This document shows, in pieces, positions 8,989 through 17,329 of a DNA stretch of 64,000 nt (position 1 is its first letter; the number at the start of each line of letters is the position of its first letter). The notes beneath the pieces are model-generated. The model was not told the DNA's origin, did not search any database, and was given only the letters and a program-made list of their open reading frames with translations. A program made the position numbers and the translations under genes. Source of the DNA: Campylobacter vulpis (lineage in GTDB: Bacteria; Campylobacterota; Campylobacteria; Campylobacterales; Campylobacteraceae); NCBI RefSeq assembly GCF_014217995.1, contig NZ_CP041617.1:1426001-1490000 (forward strand), read 5' to 3'.

Positions 8989-9618
8989 ATGAGAGATAAA
9001 AAACTAAGACAAGAGATTTTAGCCTTAGAAAATGAAGTCAAAGAGCTTGAAAAAACTCTTGGTGCGATTAAGCAAAGATTACTTAATCTTAAAGACCTCG
9101 CTTGGGATAGACAAAGCAAAAAAGAAAGCTCTAGCATGTATAAGGTGCTAAAAGAGGATAAAACGCATACTATGGTTAAAAGTGAGCTAGGGGACATTAA
9201 GGTTGATAAAGATTTTATGGAGAAAGAAATCACTAAGCACCTTGATAATCCAAATTTAAGAGGTATGGTAACAACTAAAGAAATGCTTTCTTTTCCTAAG
9301 GTGGCTAAGGGTGTAAATCCTGAATACAATGCGGAAACAAATGATTATACTTGGAGAGTTAAAGCAAATGATAAAAATATTATAGCTTATGGAAGTAGAG
9401 AATACAAGCAAGATGGTAAAGAAATTAATAGATTGCTAACAGCTCATAGTAAAACAGAAAGGGGACAGAGGCAAGCAGACAGGGTCAGCTCTGCTACCTA
9501 TTTTAATGACCCCGATTTTCGTGGCTCTGTCCATAATGAAATTATACCACAGCAAGACAAATCTGCAAAGGATTTTAAATCAAAACTTAAAGCATTTAAC
9601 GCCAAAAACAAAACTTAA
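8989..9618 (+). CDS. Tail-bearing T4SS-operon protein, candidate BECR-fold nuclease cargo
   Basis: A 209-residue protein with three parts. Residues 1-40 form a Leu-rich coiled coil. Residues 65-180 carry VTTKEMLSFPKVAKG, a conserved-looking KHLDN (His84) and RLLTAHSKTERG (Thr151, His153, Ser154), an order reminding me of phage-type BECR nucleases (barnase/EndoU/colicin E5-D/RelE-like). Residues 190-209 are the basic tail DKSAKDFKSKLKAFNAKN, shared with the proteins at 16630 and 17330. It is inserted between virB4 and virB5, so it is probably co-expressed with the machine. The fold assignment is motif reading only, and secretion is inference. An immunity partner is not evident. Confidence 0.7.
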   Translation: MRDKKLRQEILALENEVKELEKTLGAIKQRLLNLKDLAWDRQSKKESSSMYKVLKEDKTHTMVKSELGDIKVDKDFMEKEITKHLDNPNLRGMVTTKEMLSFPKVAKGVNPEYNAETNDYTWRVKANDKNIIAYGSREYKQDGKEINRLLTAHSKTERGQRQADRVSSATYFNDPDFRGSVHNEIIPQQDKSAKDFKSKLKAFNAKNKT

Positions 9619-9647
9619 ACTCAAATCAATATAAAGGAGTTGAAACG

Positions 9648-10232
9648 ATGAATGTGGTTATTAATAAACAAGAAGTGCAATTTAGCACTCAAGATAATCA
9701 AACTTTTTGCACAAGTTTAGATGTAGCTAGGGTTTTTGGAAAGCAACATAAACATATACTAGTAAGCATTGAACGCATTTTAAGCGATTTACGAGAAATA
9801 GGGGCTTCTAACGAAATGCTCAATTTTCGGCAGGTCGTAAGAACCTCGCAAACAACGAACCCTAAGAATGGAAAGATAGTTAATAGAAAAATGCCTATGT
9901 ATAATCTAACCAGAGATGGCTTCTCACTTTTAACAATGGGCTTTACAGGAAAAACTGCACTACAATGGAAAATCGCTTTTTTAAATGCCTTTAATGAAAT
10001 GGAAAGACTTCTAAAAAAAGAACTTCTAAATCCTAATAAATACATTATAGATTTAATGGCACTTGTGCAACCAAATTTGCCTCAAAGTGATTACAAAATT
10101 AGTGTAATTATAACAGATAAACCTCACTCTAAAGAAGCTAAAAATATTTTTTCTTTGGATTATCTTGTTGATAATCGCACACCAAAAGACCCAAAGAATC
10201 ACACAAATAAAAAGGAGCTAAACAATGAATAA
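9648..10232 (+). CDS. Rha-family phage-type regulatory protein (no secretion-like tail)
   Basis: A 194-residue protein whose first 125 residues match the Rha (phage pRha) family: FCTSLDVARVFGKQHKHIL, then YNLTRDGFSLLTMGFTGK and ALQWKIAFLNAFNEME. Rha domains occur in phage regulators and interfere with host or phage gene control; the target here is unknown. The C-terminal part (about 126-194) resembles that of the paralogue at 16630 as far as LVDNRTPKDP, but it lacks the DKSxKDFKSKL tail. The ATG has a strong AAAGGAG. It overlaps the ssb start by 8 bp. Confidence 0.8.
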   Translation: MNVVINKQEVQFSTQDNQTFCTSLDVARVFGKQHKHILVSIERILSDLREIGASNEMLNFRQVVRTSQTTNPKNGKIVNRKMPMYNLTRDGFSLLTMGFTGKTALQWKIAFLNAFNEMERLLKKELLNPNKYIIDLMALVQPNLPQSDYKISVIITDKPHSKEAKNIFSLDYLVDNRTPKDPKNHTNKKELNNE

Positions 10233-10647
10233 TGTCAATTTAATCGGCTATTTGGGCAAAGATTTTGAAGTAGGTAATACAAGTGGAGGAAAACTTTATG
10301 CAAAAAATTCTCTTGCTATCACTAAGCGTTGGAAAAATGAAAAAGGCAATGATGAAAGTAGCACGACTTGGATACCTATTGTCTTATTTGGCAAGAGTGC
10401 AGAAAGTGCTTCTATGTATATCAAAAAAGGCTCTCAATTTGCGTGTAGTGGAGAATTATCATCTAGTCAATACACCGATGAACAAGGAAATGTTAAAACA
10501 ACACTAAGCGTTATCGTGTCTAAATTCTATTGGTTAGGCAAAAAAGATAAAGAAACTCCACAAGCAATACAAAATCCACCAAAAGAACCAAGCGTTGAAT
10601 ACGAACACCAAGCCATTAATGTGGAATCTGAAGAAGTTCCATTTTAA
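10225..10647 (+). CDS. ssb: Single-stranded DNA-binding protein (plasmid-type)
   Basis: A 140-residue SSB with the OB-fold start MNNVNLIGYLGKDFEV, the strand TWIPIVLFGKSAESASMYIKKG read in parts, and the acidic tip EEVPF that recruits partner proteins. It would coat single-stranded DNA during conjugative transfer or replication. It is shorter than the chromosomal SSB I would expect and lies inside the T4SS operon, matching ssb genes on Campylobacter conjugative plasmids. The start overlaps the end of the Rha gene, with AAAAAGGAG before it. Confidence 0.92.
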   Translation: MNNVNLIGYLGKDFEVGNTSGGKLYAKNSLAITKRWKNEKGNDESSTTWIPIVLFGKSAESASMYIKKGSQFACSGELSSSQYTDEQGNVKTTLSVIVSKFYWLGKKDKETPQAIQNPPKEPSVEYEHQAINVESEEVPF

Positions 10648-10669
10648 ACATAAAAAAGGAGTTATATCT

Positions 10670-10939
10670 ATGGAAAATTTAAGCGTTGAAGAATTGGCAA
10701 ATAAGATTGGAGCTTTAAATTATGAAAAATTAATCAAAGCCTTGTTTTTATTTGAAAAAAACTCTTCAATGGAAAAACTCACCGCAAATCAAAAGCAAAT
10801 TGTTTTAGATGAAGCGTATCAATTTTATATGGATAATAAATATATATCTTCTTTTTTACAAGAGGATATTAATCAAATTTTAGAAGATTCCATTGACAAA
10901 GAGCTTTCAAAAAAACAAGAAAAATCACTAGAAAGGTAA
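10670..10939 (+). CDS. Small acidic helical protein of the T4SS operon
   Basis: I do not recognise this 89-residue protein. It is predicted mostly helical and acidic (MENLSVEELANKIGALNYEK at the start; EDINQILEDSIDKEL near the end) with no signal peptide. The start is the ATG at 10670 behind AAAAAAGGAG; longer in-frame starts inside ssb lack such a site. Location between ssb and virB5 suggests an accessory transfer function. Being small, acidic and next to candidate nuclease cargo, it could also be an immunity protein or cargo chaperone; that is only a suggestion. Confidence 0.65.
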   Translation: MENLSVEELANKIGALNYEKLIKALFLFEKNSSMEKLTANQKQIVLDEAYQFYMDNKYISSFLQEDINQILEDSIDKELSKKQEKSLER

Positions 10940-10943
10940 TAAA

Positions 10944-11759
10944 ATGAAAAAAACATTGAATACAAGCAAAACAACAGGAATTAAAAAATCCCTCATCGCT
11001 CTTACTTCCTTATTAATTTTGCCTAATTTAGCATTTAGTGCAGGTATTCCTGTGGTAGATGCAGCTGCAAATCAACAAATGGCTACACAAAATGCTAAAC
11101 AAGTTGCAGAGTGGGCTAAAGAAGCCACAAGATGGACTGAAACTGTATCGCACTATCAAAAACAAATCCAAGCCTATAAAGACGAACTTTTATCAAAAAC
11201 AGGCATTAGAGATTCTGTGGCTTTTGTGAAAGATATAAAACAAATCTATTCAGATTTTGCGGAAGCTGGAGAAAACATTCAATCCTTTTACAATGATGTT
11301 CTAAGAGACCCACAAGAATTTTTAAGCGATAAAGGCAATGAAATTTTTGGCAAATATACAAGTTTTGATAGATGTAATTTTGACTATATGAGTCAAAGTG
11401 AAAAAAATATCTGCAAAATGGATTTAATCACCTATGCTGCTCAAGTAGAAACCTACAATCAAGCCTCAAAGCAAATGGATACCATTAGTCAAACGCTTAA
11501 AAAATTGCAAGAGCGATTAGTCAATTCAAAGGACATTAAAGAAAGCACTGATGTGGGTAATGCTATTCAACTAGAGGTTGCAAAAATACAAATGGTAAAA
11601 AATCAAGTTGATTTAGCTAATGCGAGCTATGAAAATCAAAGAAATATCAAAAAAGATTTAGCAATGCAGGAATACTCAAAATCTCTTCAAAATTTTCAAA
11701 ATGAAAAACTTACAGACGAAGAAATTAAAAAGTATTTTAAACATAGAGATAACAAATGA
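10944..11759 (+). CDS. virB5: VirB5-like T4SS pilus-tip protein
   Basis: A 271-residue protein with a long signal sequence (basic start, hydrophobic LIALTSLLILPNLAFSAG) followed by an almost entirely helical mature part rich in Gln and Lys, the architecture of VirB5/TrbJ minor pilins. The mature segment begins IPVVDAAANQQMATQNAKQ, a typical VirB5 opening. It would be placed at the pilus tip and help contact the recipient. The stop overlaps the virB6 start (ATGA), a coupled arrangement. Two cysteines (in FDRCNFDYMSQSEKNICKM, split) could form a disulfide. Confidence 0.85.
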   Translation: MKKTLNTSKTTGIKKSLIALTSLLILPNLAFSAGIPVVDAAANQQMATQNAKQVAEWAKEATRWTETVSHYQKQIQAYKDELLSKTGIRDSVAFVKDIKQIYSDFAEAGENIQSFYNDVLRDPQEFLSDKGNEIFGKYTSFDRCNFDYMSQSEKNICKMDLITYAAQVETYNQASKQMDTISQTLKKLQERLVNSKDIKESTDVGNAIQLEVAKIQMVKNQVDLANASYENQRNIKKDLAMQEYSKSLQNFQNEKLTDEEIKKYFKHRDNK

Positions 11760-12760
11760 ATTTTTTTCAAACTCTAGGTTTAAGTATAGAACAAATTATT
11801 AATGCCATTAGACAAACAGGAACAAGCGATAAGATTGCTGAACTTATGGTGTTGTTTTCTATCATCATCACTCTAGTCATTATGTATAAAGGCTATGAGG
11901 TGTTAATGGGTAAAAGTCAAAGTCCTATTAGAGAGCTTACTTGGGATATGGCAGGAAAGCTTTTAGTTATTACCTTTGCTTTAAATCTTGGAGGTTGGTT
12001 AGATTTAGTTATTGGTGCAATGGATGGAATTTATGAGTGGGCTGGAGGGGGAGCACAAATGTATCAAAATCTAGACGAAATGTTTGCAAACACTGCAAAA
12101 TTAGCAAATACTATTTGGGATAAATCAAGTGGAGTTGGGGATTCTATTTTAGCTGTTGTAGCAATGTGTCTTTGTTATATAGGATTTTGTATTGCTGTTA
12201 TTCCAACACTCTCTATCTTAATTGTTACAACTTTTACACAAACCCTGCTTGTAATTTCTGCTCCCATAGTATTTTGGCTTTTAGTCTTTAAAGCTACTAG
12301 AAATGTCTTTACACAATGGATAGGGCTTTTATTATCAAACACTCTTGTGCTTTTACTTGTTGGCTTATTTTTAAAAACCTTTATGGGAGAAATAAGCGGT
12401 TGGATTATTTCATTTTCAAAACACACACAATCAGGAGCAGAACCATTAGGAACAAGCATTTTCTATGTCATTGCTTCTTTGATACTAGTTATTATGATTT
12501 ATTCTGCAAAAATCTTTGCTGAAAAAGTTGCAAATGTATCAATGGATGGTGCTATGGGTGGTGCGATGAGTTCTGTTTTAAGCCCTGCTGGTCAATTAGC
12601 TATGAAACCTGCAGGTAAGGCTGCTGGAATGGCTATGAATTATGGTAAAGCTGGTGCTAAATTAGCTGGTAAAGGTGCTTGGGCTGTGGGTAAGGGTTTA
12701 GGTAAAGGCGGTTATAGTTTAGCTAAAAAAATGTATGAAAGGGCTAGAAATGAAGCGTAA
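11756..12760 (+). CDS. virB6: VirB6-like polytopic inner-membrane T4SS protein
   Basis: A 334-residue integral membrane protein with five or more hydrophobic segments between about residues 30 and 260, as in TrbL/VirB6 channel components that contact the translocating substrate. The TrbL/VirB6 hallmark Trp/Gly-rich stretch is seen (GGWLDLVIGAMDGIYEWAGGG, split). The C-terminal 70 residues are Gly/Ala/Lys-rich with repeated GKAAGMAMNYGKAG-like units, probably cytoplasmic. ATG overlaps the virB5 stop; the 3' end overlaps the virB7 lipoprotein gene by 11 bp. Confidence 0.88.
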   Translation: MNFFQTLGLSIEQIINAIRQTGTSDKIAELMVLFSIIITLVIMYKGYEVLMGKSQSPIRELTWDMAGKLLVITFALNLGGWLDLVIGAMDGIYEWAGGGAQMYQNLDEMFANTAKLANTIWDKSSGVGDSILAVVAMCLCYIGFCIAVIPTLSILIVTTFTQTLLVISAPIVFWLLVFKATRNVFTQWIGLLLSNTLVLLLVGLFLKTFMGEISGWIISFSKHTQSGAEPLGTSIFYVIASLILVIMIYSAKIFAEKVANVSMDGAMGGAMSSVLSPAGQLAMKPAGKAAGMAMNYGKAGAKLAGKGAWAVGKGLGKGGYSLAKKMYERARNEA

Positions 12761-12923
12761 ATTTCAATTTGTTTTTATTTTGTTTTTTGGTGTTTTGATG
12801 TTGAGTGCTTGTAGTGCTAAACATCAGGGTAAATATGATGATTTTTTCAGCGATAAAAAAGGTTGGATACCTGTTAATTCGCAAAATCAAGACTTAAATA
12901 AAGGTAATGCAAATGAAAAATGA
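12750..12923 (+). CDS. virB7: VirB7-like small lipoprotein
   Basis: A 57-residue lipoprotein starting MKRKFQFVFILFFGVLMLSAC, with a clear lipobox LSAC at residues 18-21 and a short polar mature part. VirB7 proteins anchor the outer-membrane core of the T4SS by pairing with VirB9. The start chosen is the ATG at 12750, which gives the lipoprotein signal directly. It overlaps virB6 by 11 bp and the virB8 start by 11 bp. Small size and position between virB6 and virB8 make the call firm despite low sequence complexity. Confidence 0.85.
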   Translation: MKRKFQFVFILFFGVLMLSACSAKHQGKYDDFFSDKKGWIPVNSQNQDLNKGNANEK

Positions 12924-13575
12924 TTTTAATACAGCATTAGATTACGAAGCAAGTTTTAGATATTTGATAGAGCAAAGCAATAAAAGAGCGTGGCTTATCT
13001 CTTTTGTTGCAATCTTTATAGCCTCTCTTTCTCTTATTGCTGTTGTGTTATTAACACCTTTAAAAACCATAGAGCCTTATGTAATAAGGGTAGATAACAC
13101 CACAGGTATGGTAGATATTTTAACTCTGCTTGATGAAAAAGAAATCACGCAAAATGAAGCATTGGATAAATACTTTATCTCTCAATACATTAAAGCTAGA
13201 GAGGGTTATTATTACGAGCTTTTAAACCAAGATTATTTGCTCACCCAATTAATGAGTTCAGAAAATGTTGCAAATGAGTATAGGGCTTTGTATGAGGGAG
13301 ATAATGCAAGAGACCAAATTTTAAAAAACTCTAATGAAGTAAGCGTGCAAATTTTAAGTGTTGTTTTAGGAGAAAGTAACGGAGTTAAAACTTCAACAAT
13401 AAGAGCAAACATTACTACAAAAAATCTATCCAGTAGAGGCACATCACAAGCTACAAAAGTCATCACCTTAAGTTATGACTACACGCTAGGAAAAGCTAGT
13501 GAAGAAAATAGATTATTAAATCCACTAGGATTTAAAGTTTTAACATACAGAATTGATAATGAGGTAGAAAAATGA
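12913..13575 (+). CDS. virB8: VirB8-like inner-membrane scaffold of T4SS
   Basis: A 220-residue bitopic protein: a short cytoplasmic N-terminus, one membrane helix (about residues 27-50, SFVAIFIASLSLIAVVLLTPL split) and a periplasmic NTF2-like domain typical of VirB8, starting KTIEPYVIRVDNTTG. VirB8 nucleates assembly by binding VirB9 and VirB10. I chose the ATG at 12913 because AAAGG is correctly spaced for it; an ATG six bases earlier lies too close. The stop overlaps the virB9 ATG. Confidence 0.9.
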   Translation: MKNDFNTALDYEASFRYLIEQSNKRAWLISFVAIFIASLSLIAVVLLTPLKTIEPYVIRVDNTTGMVDILTLLDEKEITQNEALDKYFISQYIKAREGYYYELLNQDYLLTQLMSSENVANEYRALYEGDNARDQILKNSNEVSVQILSVVLGESNGVKTSTIRANITTKNLSSRGTSQATKVITLSYDYTLGKASEENRLLNPLGFKVLTYRIDNEVEK

Positions 13576-14459
13576 AAAAGATAATTTTAGCAAGTTTATT
13601 ATTAGGTAATTTCGTTTGGGCTTTGAATGTCCCAAAAACTTCTACATTTGATAAAAGAATCGCTTATGCGGTTTATAATGCCGATGATGTTTTTCAAATT
13701 AATTCTAAAAATGGCTATGTAAGTGTTTTAGAATTTGGTGTTGATGAAAGAATTATCAATACTGCCACAGGATTTGCTGAAGGTTGGGACTTAACTCAAA
13801 AAGACAATTTATTATTTATCAAACCTAAAGCTTACAAAACACAATTAGTTCATCAAGATGAAAATAGCACAGCAGAACAACAAAGCTCACAAGAATTTGT
13901 TGTAGATCCTAATCCTTATGATTGGAAAACAAACTTAATTGTCATCACAAATTTAAATACCTATGTATTTGATTTAAAATTAGTCGCTAATAATAAAAAT
14001 ACAACTTATAAACTTAGCTTCTCCTATCCTCAAAAAGATTTACAAGCAACAAAAGAATTATTAGAAGCTGTGGAACAAGAAAATATACGCACGGATTTGG
14101 ATAAAAATACCATTCCTAGAAATTGGGATTTTTATATGAAAGTCAATAAAGGCAGTGAGGATATAAGTCCAAATTTTGCGTATGATGATGGTGTTTTTAC
14201 TTATTTAGGTTTTGATAATACTAAAACCTTTCCTGCTGTTTTTATGTATGAAAATGGTAAAGAAAGCATTTTAAACACTCATATTAAAAAAGATGGCAAC
14301 TATGAAGTTTTAGTGATACAAAAAACCACAAAACAAATTTTATTAAGAAGTGGGGATAAGGTCGTAGGAATTTTTAATCGTGGATACGCAAAAAATCCTT
14401 TGAGAAAAACAAGAGAAACTTCTAATGAAAATATTCAAAGAGAAATTAATAAAAAATAA
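13572..14459 (+). CDS. virB9: VirB9-like outer-membrane core protein of T4SS
   Basis: A 295-residue secreted protein with signal peptide (MKKIILASLLLGNFVWALN). The N-terminal half carries the VirB9 pattern DKRIAYAVYNADDVFQI and LVVITNLNTY-like strands; the C-terminal domain includes NWDFYMKVNKGSEDISP and YDDGVFTYLGF, the family's VirB7-contacting region. With VirB7 and VirB10 it forms the ring in the outer membrane. It is coupled to virB8 by a 4-bp overlap and has GAGG in front of the ATG. Confidence 0.93.
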   Translation: MKKIILASLLLGNFVWALNVPKTSTFDKRIAYAVYNADDVFQINSKNGYVSVLEFGVDERIINTATGFAEGWDLTQKDNLLFIKPKAYKTQLVHQDENSTAEQQSSQEFVVDPNPYDWKTNLIVITNLNTYVFDLKLVANNKNTTYKLSFSYPQKDLQATKELLEAVEQENIRTDLDKNTIPRNWDFYMKVNKGSEDISPNFAYDDGVFTYLGFDNTKTFPAVFMYENGKESILNTHIKKDGNYEVLVIQKTTKQILLRSGDKVVGIFNRGYAKNPLRKTRETSNENIQREINKK

Positions 14460-14469
14460 GGGGTAAATT

Positions 14470-15639
14470 ATGCAAAATAAAGAGCAAGATAGCTTAGAAA
14501 ATGACTTTGATAGCCACACAAGCGAATTGAGTGAGCAAAAAAATCATCTCAAAAAGATACAAGCTTATACAATCTTTGCTATTGGCGGTTTATTGCTCAT
14601 CATTTTAATTGTTTATTTCTTAAAATCATTTTCATCAAATAATCAAAGTGTTGAAGAAACACCAAAGGAAGAAAATAAAGATTTAGCTCAAAGCGTTAAG
14701 GCTAAAGAATTTGTTCCACCTCCTCCACAAAAGACATTTGACGAACTTATCGCTAACACACCACAACAAGAACAACCTTTAATGCTTGAGCCAAAACCTC
14801 CAAAGCCTAGAATTGTAAAAGGTGCAGGAGTTACGGTCATTGCTTCAACTAATAGCGGAGGATTTGAGGGAGGCAATGCTGGCAATAACAGAGAGTTTGG
14901 AGAAAAACCAAATACCTTATTTGAATTTGGGCAAAATGGTGCTTTACAAAATTCTAATAATTTGCAAGGTGGAGGAGAATTTACAGGTGAAGTTTTCACT
15001 CCTACAATTGCTAAAGTGAGTGAGTTTGACCAAAATCTTCTTTTGTCTAAAGGAACTTATATTGGCTGTGCTTTAAAAACAAGGCTTGTTAGCTCTATTA
15101 AAGGAGGGATTGCCTGCATAGTATCTAATGATGTTTATTCTGCAAATGGCAACACACTTTTAATTGAAAAAGGTAGCACTATCACAGGAACATTTAATGC
15201 GGGTCAAATGGATGATGGTATGGATAGACTTTTTGTTATTTGGCAAGAAATTAGAACACCTAATAATATTATTATTCCTGTATATTCTGGAGCTACTGAT
15301 GAGCTAGGTGCTAGTGGAATGCAAGGCTGGGTGGATCATCACTATTTAAAACGATTTGGTTCTGCTATTTTACTTTCAATGATTGATGATGGTATGGCAA
15401 TACTAGCTGACCAATTAAGCAAAAACAATAAAAATGGCAATAACTACTACAATTATAGTGAGAATACAAGGGAAAATGTCGGTGAAATCGCTAACACTGC
15501 TTTAGAAAAAATGATTGATATTAAGCCAACTCTTTATAAAAATCACGGCGATTTAGTTGGCGTTTATGTCAATAGAGATATTGATTTTTCAAAGGTTTAT
15601 AAACTTACAAGGAAAAAGAATGTCAATCACCTTAGATAA
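14470..15639 (+). CDS. virB10: VirB10-like envelope-spanning T4SS protein
   Basis: A 389-residue protein: cytoplasmic N-terminus, one membrane helix (about residues 34-54, IFAIGGLLLIILIVYFL split), a Pro-rich periplasmic arm (VPPPPQKTF and PKPPKPRIVKG), and the C-terminal VirB10/TrbI barrel (KGTYIGCALKTRLVSSIKG split; the antenna region near FGSAILLSMIDDGMA). It links the inner-membrane ATPases to the outer-membrane pore. It lies 10 bp after virB9 with AAGGGG before the ATG, and its end overlaps the virB11 start by 20 bp. Confidence 0.94.
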   Translation: MQNKEQDSLENDFDSHTSELSEQKNHLKKIQAYTIFAIGGLLLIILIVYFLKSFSSNNQSVEETPKEENKDLAQSVKAKEFVPPPPQKTFDELIANTPQQEQPLMLEPKPPKPRIVKGAGVTVIASTNSGGFEGGNAGNNREFGEKPNTLFEFGQNGALQNSNNLQGGGEFTGEVFTPTIAKVSEFDQNLLLSKGTYIGCALKTRLVSSIKGGIACIVSNDVYSANGNTLLIEKGSTITGTFNAGQMDDGMDRLFVIWQEIRTPNNIIIPVYSGATDELGASGMQGWVDHHYLKRFGSAILLSMIDDGMAILADQLSKNNKNGNNYYNYSENTRENVGEIANTALEKMIDIKPTLYKNHGDLVGVYVNRDIDFSKVYKLTRKKNVNHLR

Positions 15640-16618
15640 ATACACAAATCAATACTTTGGAGAATTCTTAAAAGATGACTCCATTAATGAAATTTGTTAC
15701 AACGGCGATGATAAAGTATGGCTACAAAATTCTAAAGGATTATGGGAAGCTATACCTAGTAAGCTTGACTTTGAAAAAGCTGGACATTTTGCAACTGCGG
15801 CTGCTGCTTTTAAAAAAGACAAAATAGATGTTTCTCGTCCTATTCTTAGTTGTATTTTAGTAGGTGGGGAGCGTATGCAAATCGTTATCCCACCTGCTAC
15901 TAAAAGCGAACATATTTCAATCACCATTAGAAAACCTAGCAAAACTCGCTTTAAAATGCAAAATCATATTGAAAGCGGACTTTTTGAGGATTTAAATCCT
16001 AATGATACAAACACCATCAAGCCTAGCGATGCAGAACTCATTAAGCTTTATGAAGAAAAAGATTATCAAAGCTTCATCTCTAAGGCTGTAAGCTATGGTA
16101 AAAACATTATCATTGCTGGAGAAACAGGAAGTGGAAAAACTACTTTTATGAAAACGCTAATTGATTTTATCAGTCTTGATGATAGGATTATTACGATTGA
16201 AGATGTAGAAGAAATCAAATTTTACGAGCATAAAAACTTCGTGCAATTATTTTATCCAAGTGAAGCAAAAAGCACGGATTTTTTAAATTCTGCAACGCTT
16301 TTAAAGTCCTGCTTAAGAATGAAACCTGATAGGATTTTATTAGCAGAGCTTAGAGGTGCTGAAACTTATGATTTTATCAATGTTTTAGCAAGTGGTCACG
16401 GAGGGAGTATCACAAGTTGCCACGCAGGAAGCCCTGAAGAAACATTTACACGACTTGCCTTAATGACTTTACAAAACCCACAAGGTCAATGTGTGCCTTT
16501 TGAAATTATCCAAAAAACACTGAAAGATTTGATTGATATTGTCGTTCATATCCACGCTCATCACGGAAAAAGGCGTATTAGTGGAATTTATTTTAAAGAG
16601 ATAGAGAATATCAAGTAA
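15620..16618 (+). CDS. virB11: VirB11-like hexameric T4SS ATPase
   Basis: A 332-residue secretion ATPase of the VirB11/PulE family. Walker A is IIAGETGSGKTTFM (about residues 165-178), followed by the Asp box ITIEDVEEI, Walker B RILLAELRG and the His box GHGGSITSCHAG. It works as a hexamer at the base of the channel and switches between pilus making and substrate export. The start taken is the ATG at 15620 behind AAGGAAAAAG; longer ORF starts lie inside virB10 without a ribosome site. Confidence 0.95.
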   Translation: MSITLDKYTNQYFGEFLKDDSINEICYNGDDKVWLQNSKGLWEAIPSKLDFEKAGHFATAAAAFKKDKIDVSRPILSCILVGGERMQIVIPPATKSEHISITIRKPSKTRFKMQNHIESGLFEDLNPNDTNTIKPSDAELIKLYEEKDYQSFISKAVSYGKNIIIAGETGSGKTTFMKTLIDFISLDDRIITIEDVEEIKFYEHKNFVQLFYPSEAKSTDFLNSATLLKSCLRMKPDRILLAELRGAETYDFINVLASGHGGSITSCHAGSPEETFTRLALMTLQNPQGQCVPFEIIQKTLKDLIDIVVHIHAHHGKRRISGIYFKEIENIK

Positions 16619-16629
16619 AAGGGATAAAT

Positions 16630-17328
16630 ATGTCTATGTGGAAAATTAACAGGCAAGAAACAGAAGCAACAAACACAAATCTTGTAAATATAAATAATAA
16701 AAAAATGGAATTTACTACCAAAAATAATCAAATATTTTGCACCAGCTTAGATATAGCTAGAGTATTTGAAAAAAGACATACTCATATTTTAGATATCATT
16801 AAAAACTATTTAAATGATGGAGATATGAAAGAATTTAACCAGCCGAAAATTCGGCTGGTTAATTATAAAGACCTAAAAGGCGAACTTAGACCAGCCTATG
16901 AAGTGTCTCGTGATGGTTTTTCATTTATTGCAATGGGTTTAACAGGTAAAAAAGCAAATAAATGGAAAGTTTCTTTTATTAATGCCTTTAATAAAATGGA
17001 GCAAGTTATCACGCAAGAAATACATAGTCCTAATAAATATCTTACAGAAATAATGAGTGAGCTTTATAAAAGACTTCCGCAAGAAGATTTTAGTGTTGAT
17101 ATTACACTTAAAGATAGAAATCAGAACAATCAAATAATTTATTCTCATCATTATGAAGTTGGTGGCAAACCAAGAGATCCAATGGTGAGTAAAAATAAAG
17201 AATTTTTTGAAAATAATTTTATAGCACAACAAGACAAATCTACAAAGGATTTTAAATCAAAACTCAAAGAATTTAACACCAAAAATAATGCAAACAAAAC
17301 TATTAAAAATAAAGACTTGGAGAAATAA
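16630..17328 (+). CDS. Rha-domain protein carrying the shared C-terminal tail
   Basis: A 232-residue protein. Residues about 35-145 form a Rha domain (IFCTSLDIARVFEKRHTHIL; YEVSRDGFSFIAMGLTGKK; WKVSFINAFNKME), paralogous to the protein at 9648. Residues 202-232 are the tail DKSTKDFKSKLKEFNTKN plus a Lys-rich end, which that paralogue lacks. The tail is encoded in the first copy of a 100-bp perfect direct repeat, so it looks like an added module. The gene sits between virB11 and the next tailed gene. Function unknown: possibly a DNA-binding regulator delivered to recipients through the T4SS, which is inference. Confidence 0.78.
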   Translation: MSMWKINRQETEATNTNLVNINNKKMEFTTKNNQIFCTSLDIARVFEKRHTHILDIIKNYLNDGDMKEFNQPKIRLVNYKDLKGELRPAYEVSRDGFSFIAMGLTGKKANKWKVSFINAFNKMEQVITQEIHSPNKYLTEIMSELYKRLPQEDFSVDITLKDRNQNNQIIYSHHYEVGGKPRDPMVSKNKEFFENNFIAQQDKSTKDFKSKLKEFNTKNNANKTIKNKDLEK

Positions 17329-17329
17329 A
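17230..17329 (+). repeat. 100-bp perfect direct repeat, copy 1 (tail module)
   Basis: Matches 17855-17954 base for base (offset 625). It encodes the last 32 codons of the Rha-tail protein, the stop codon, and the GGAG ribosome site used by the following gene. A diverged relative encodes the end of the gene at 8989 (from about 9553). Confidence 0.95.
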
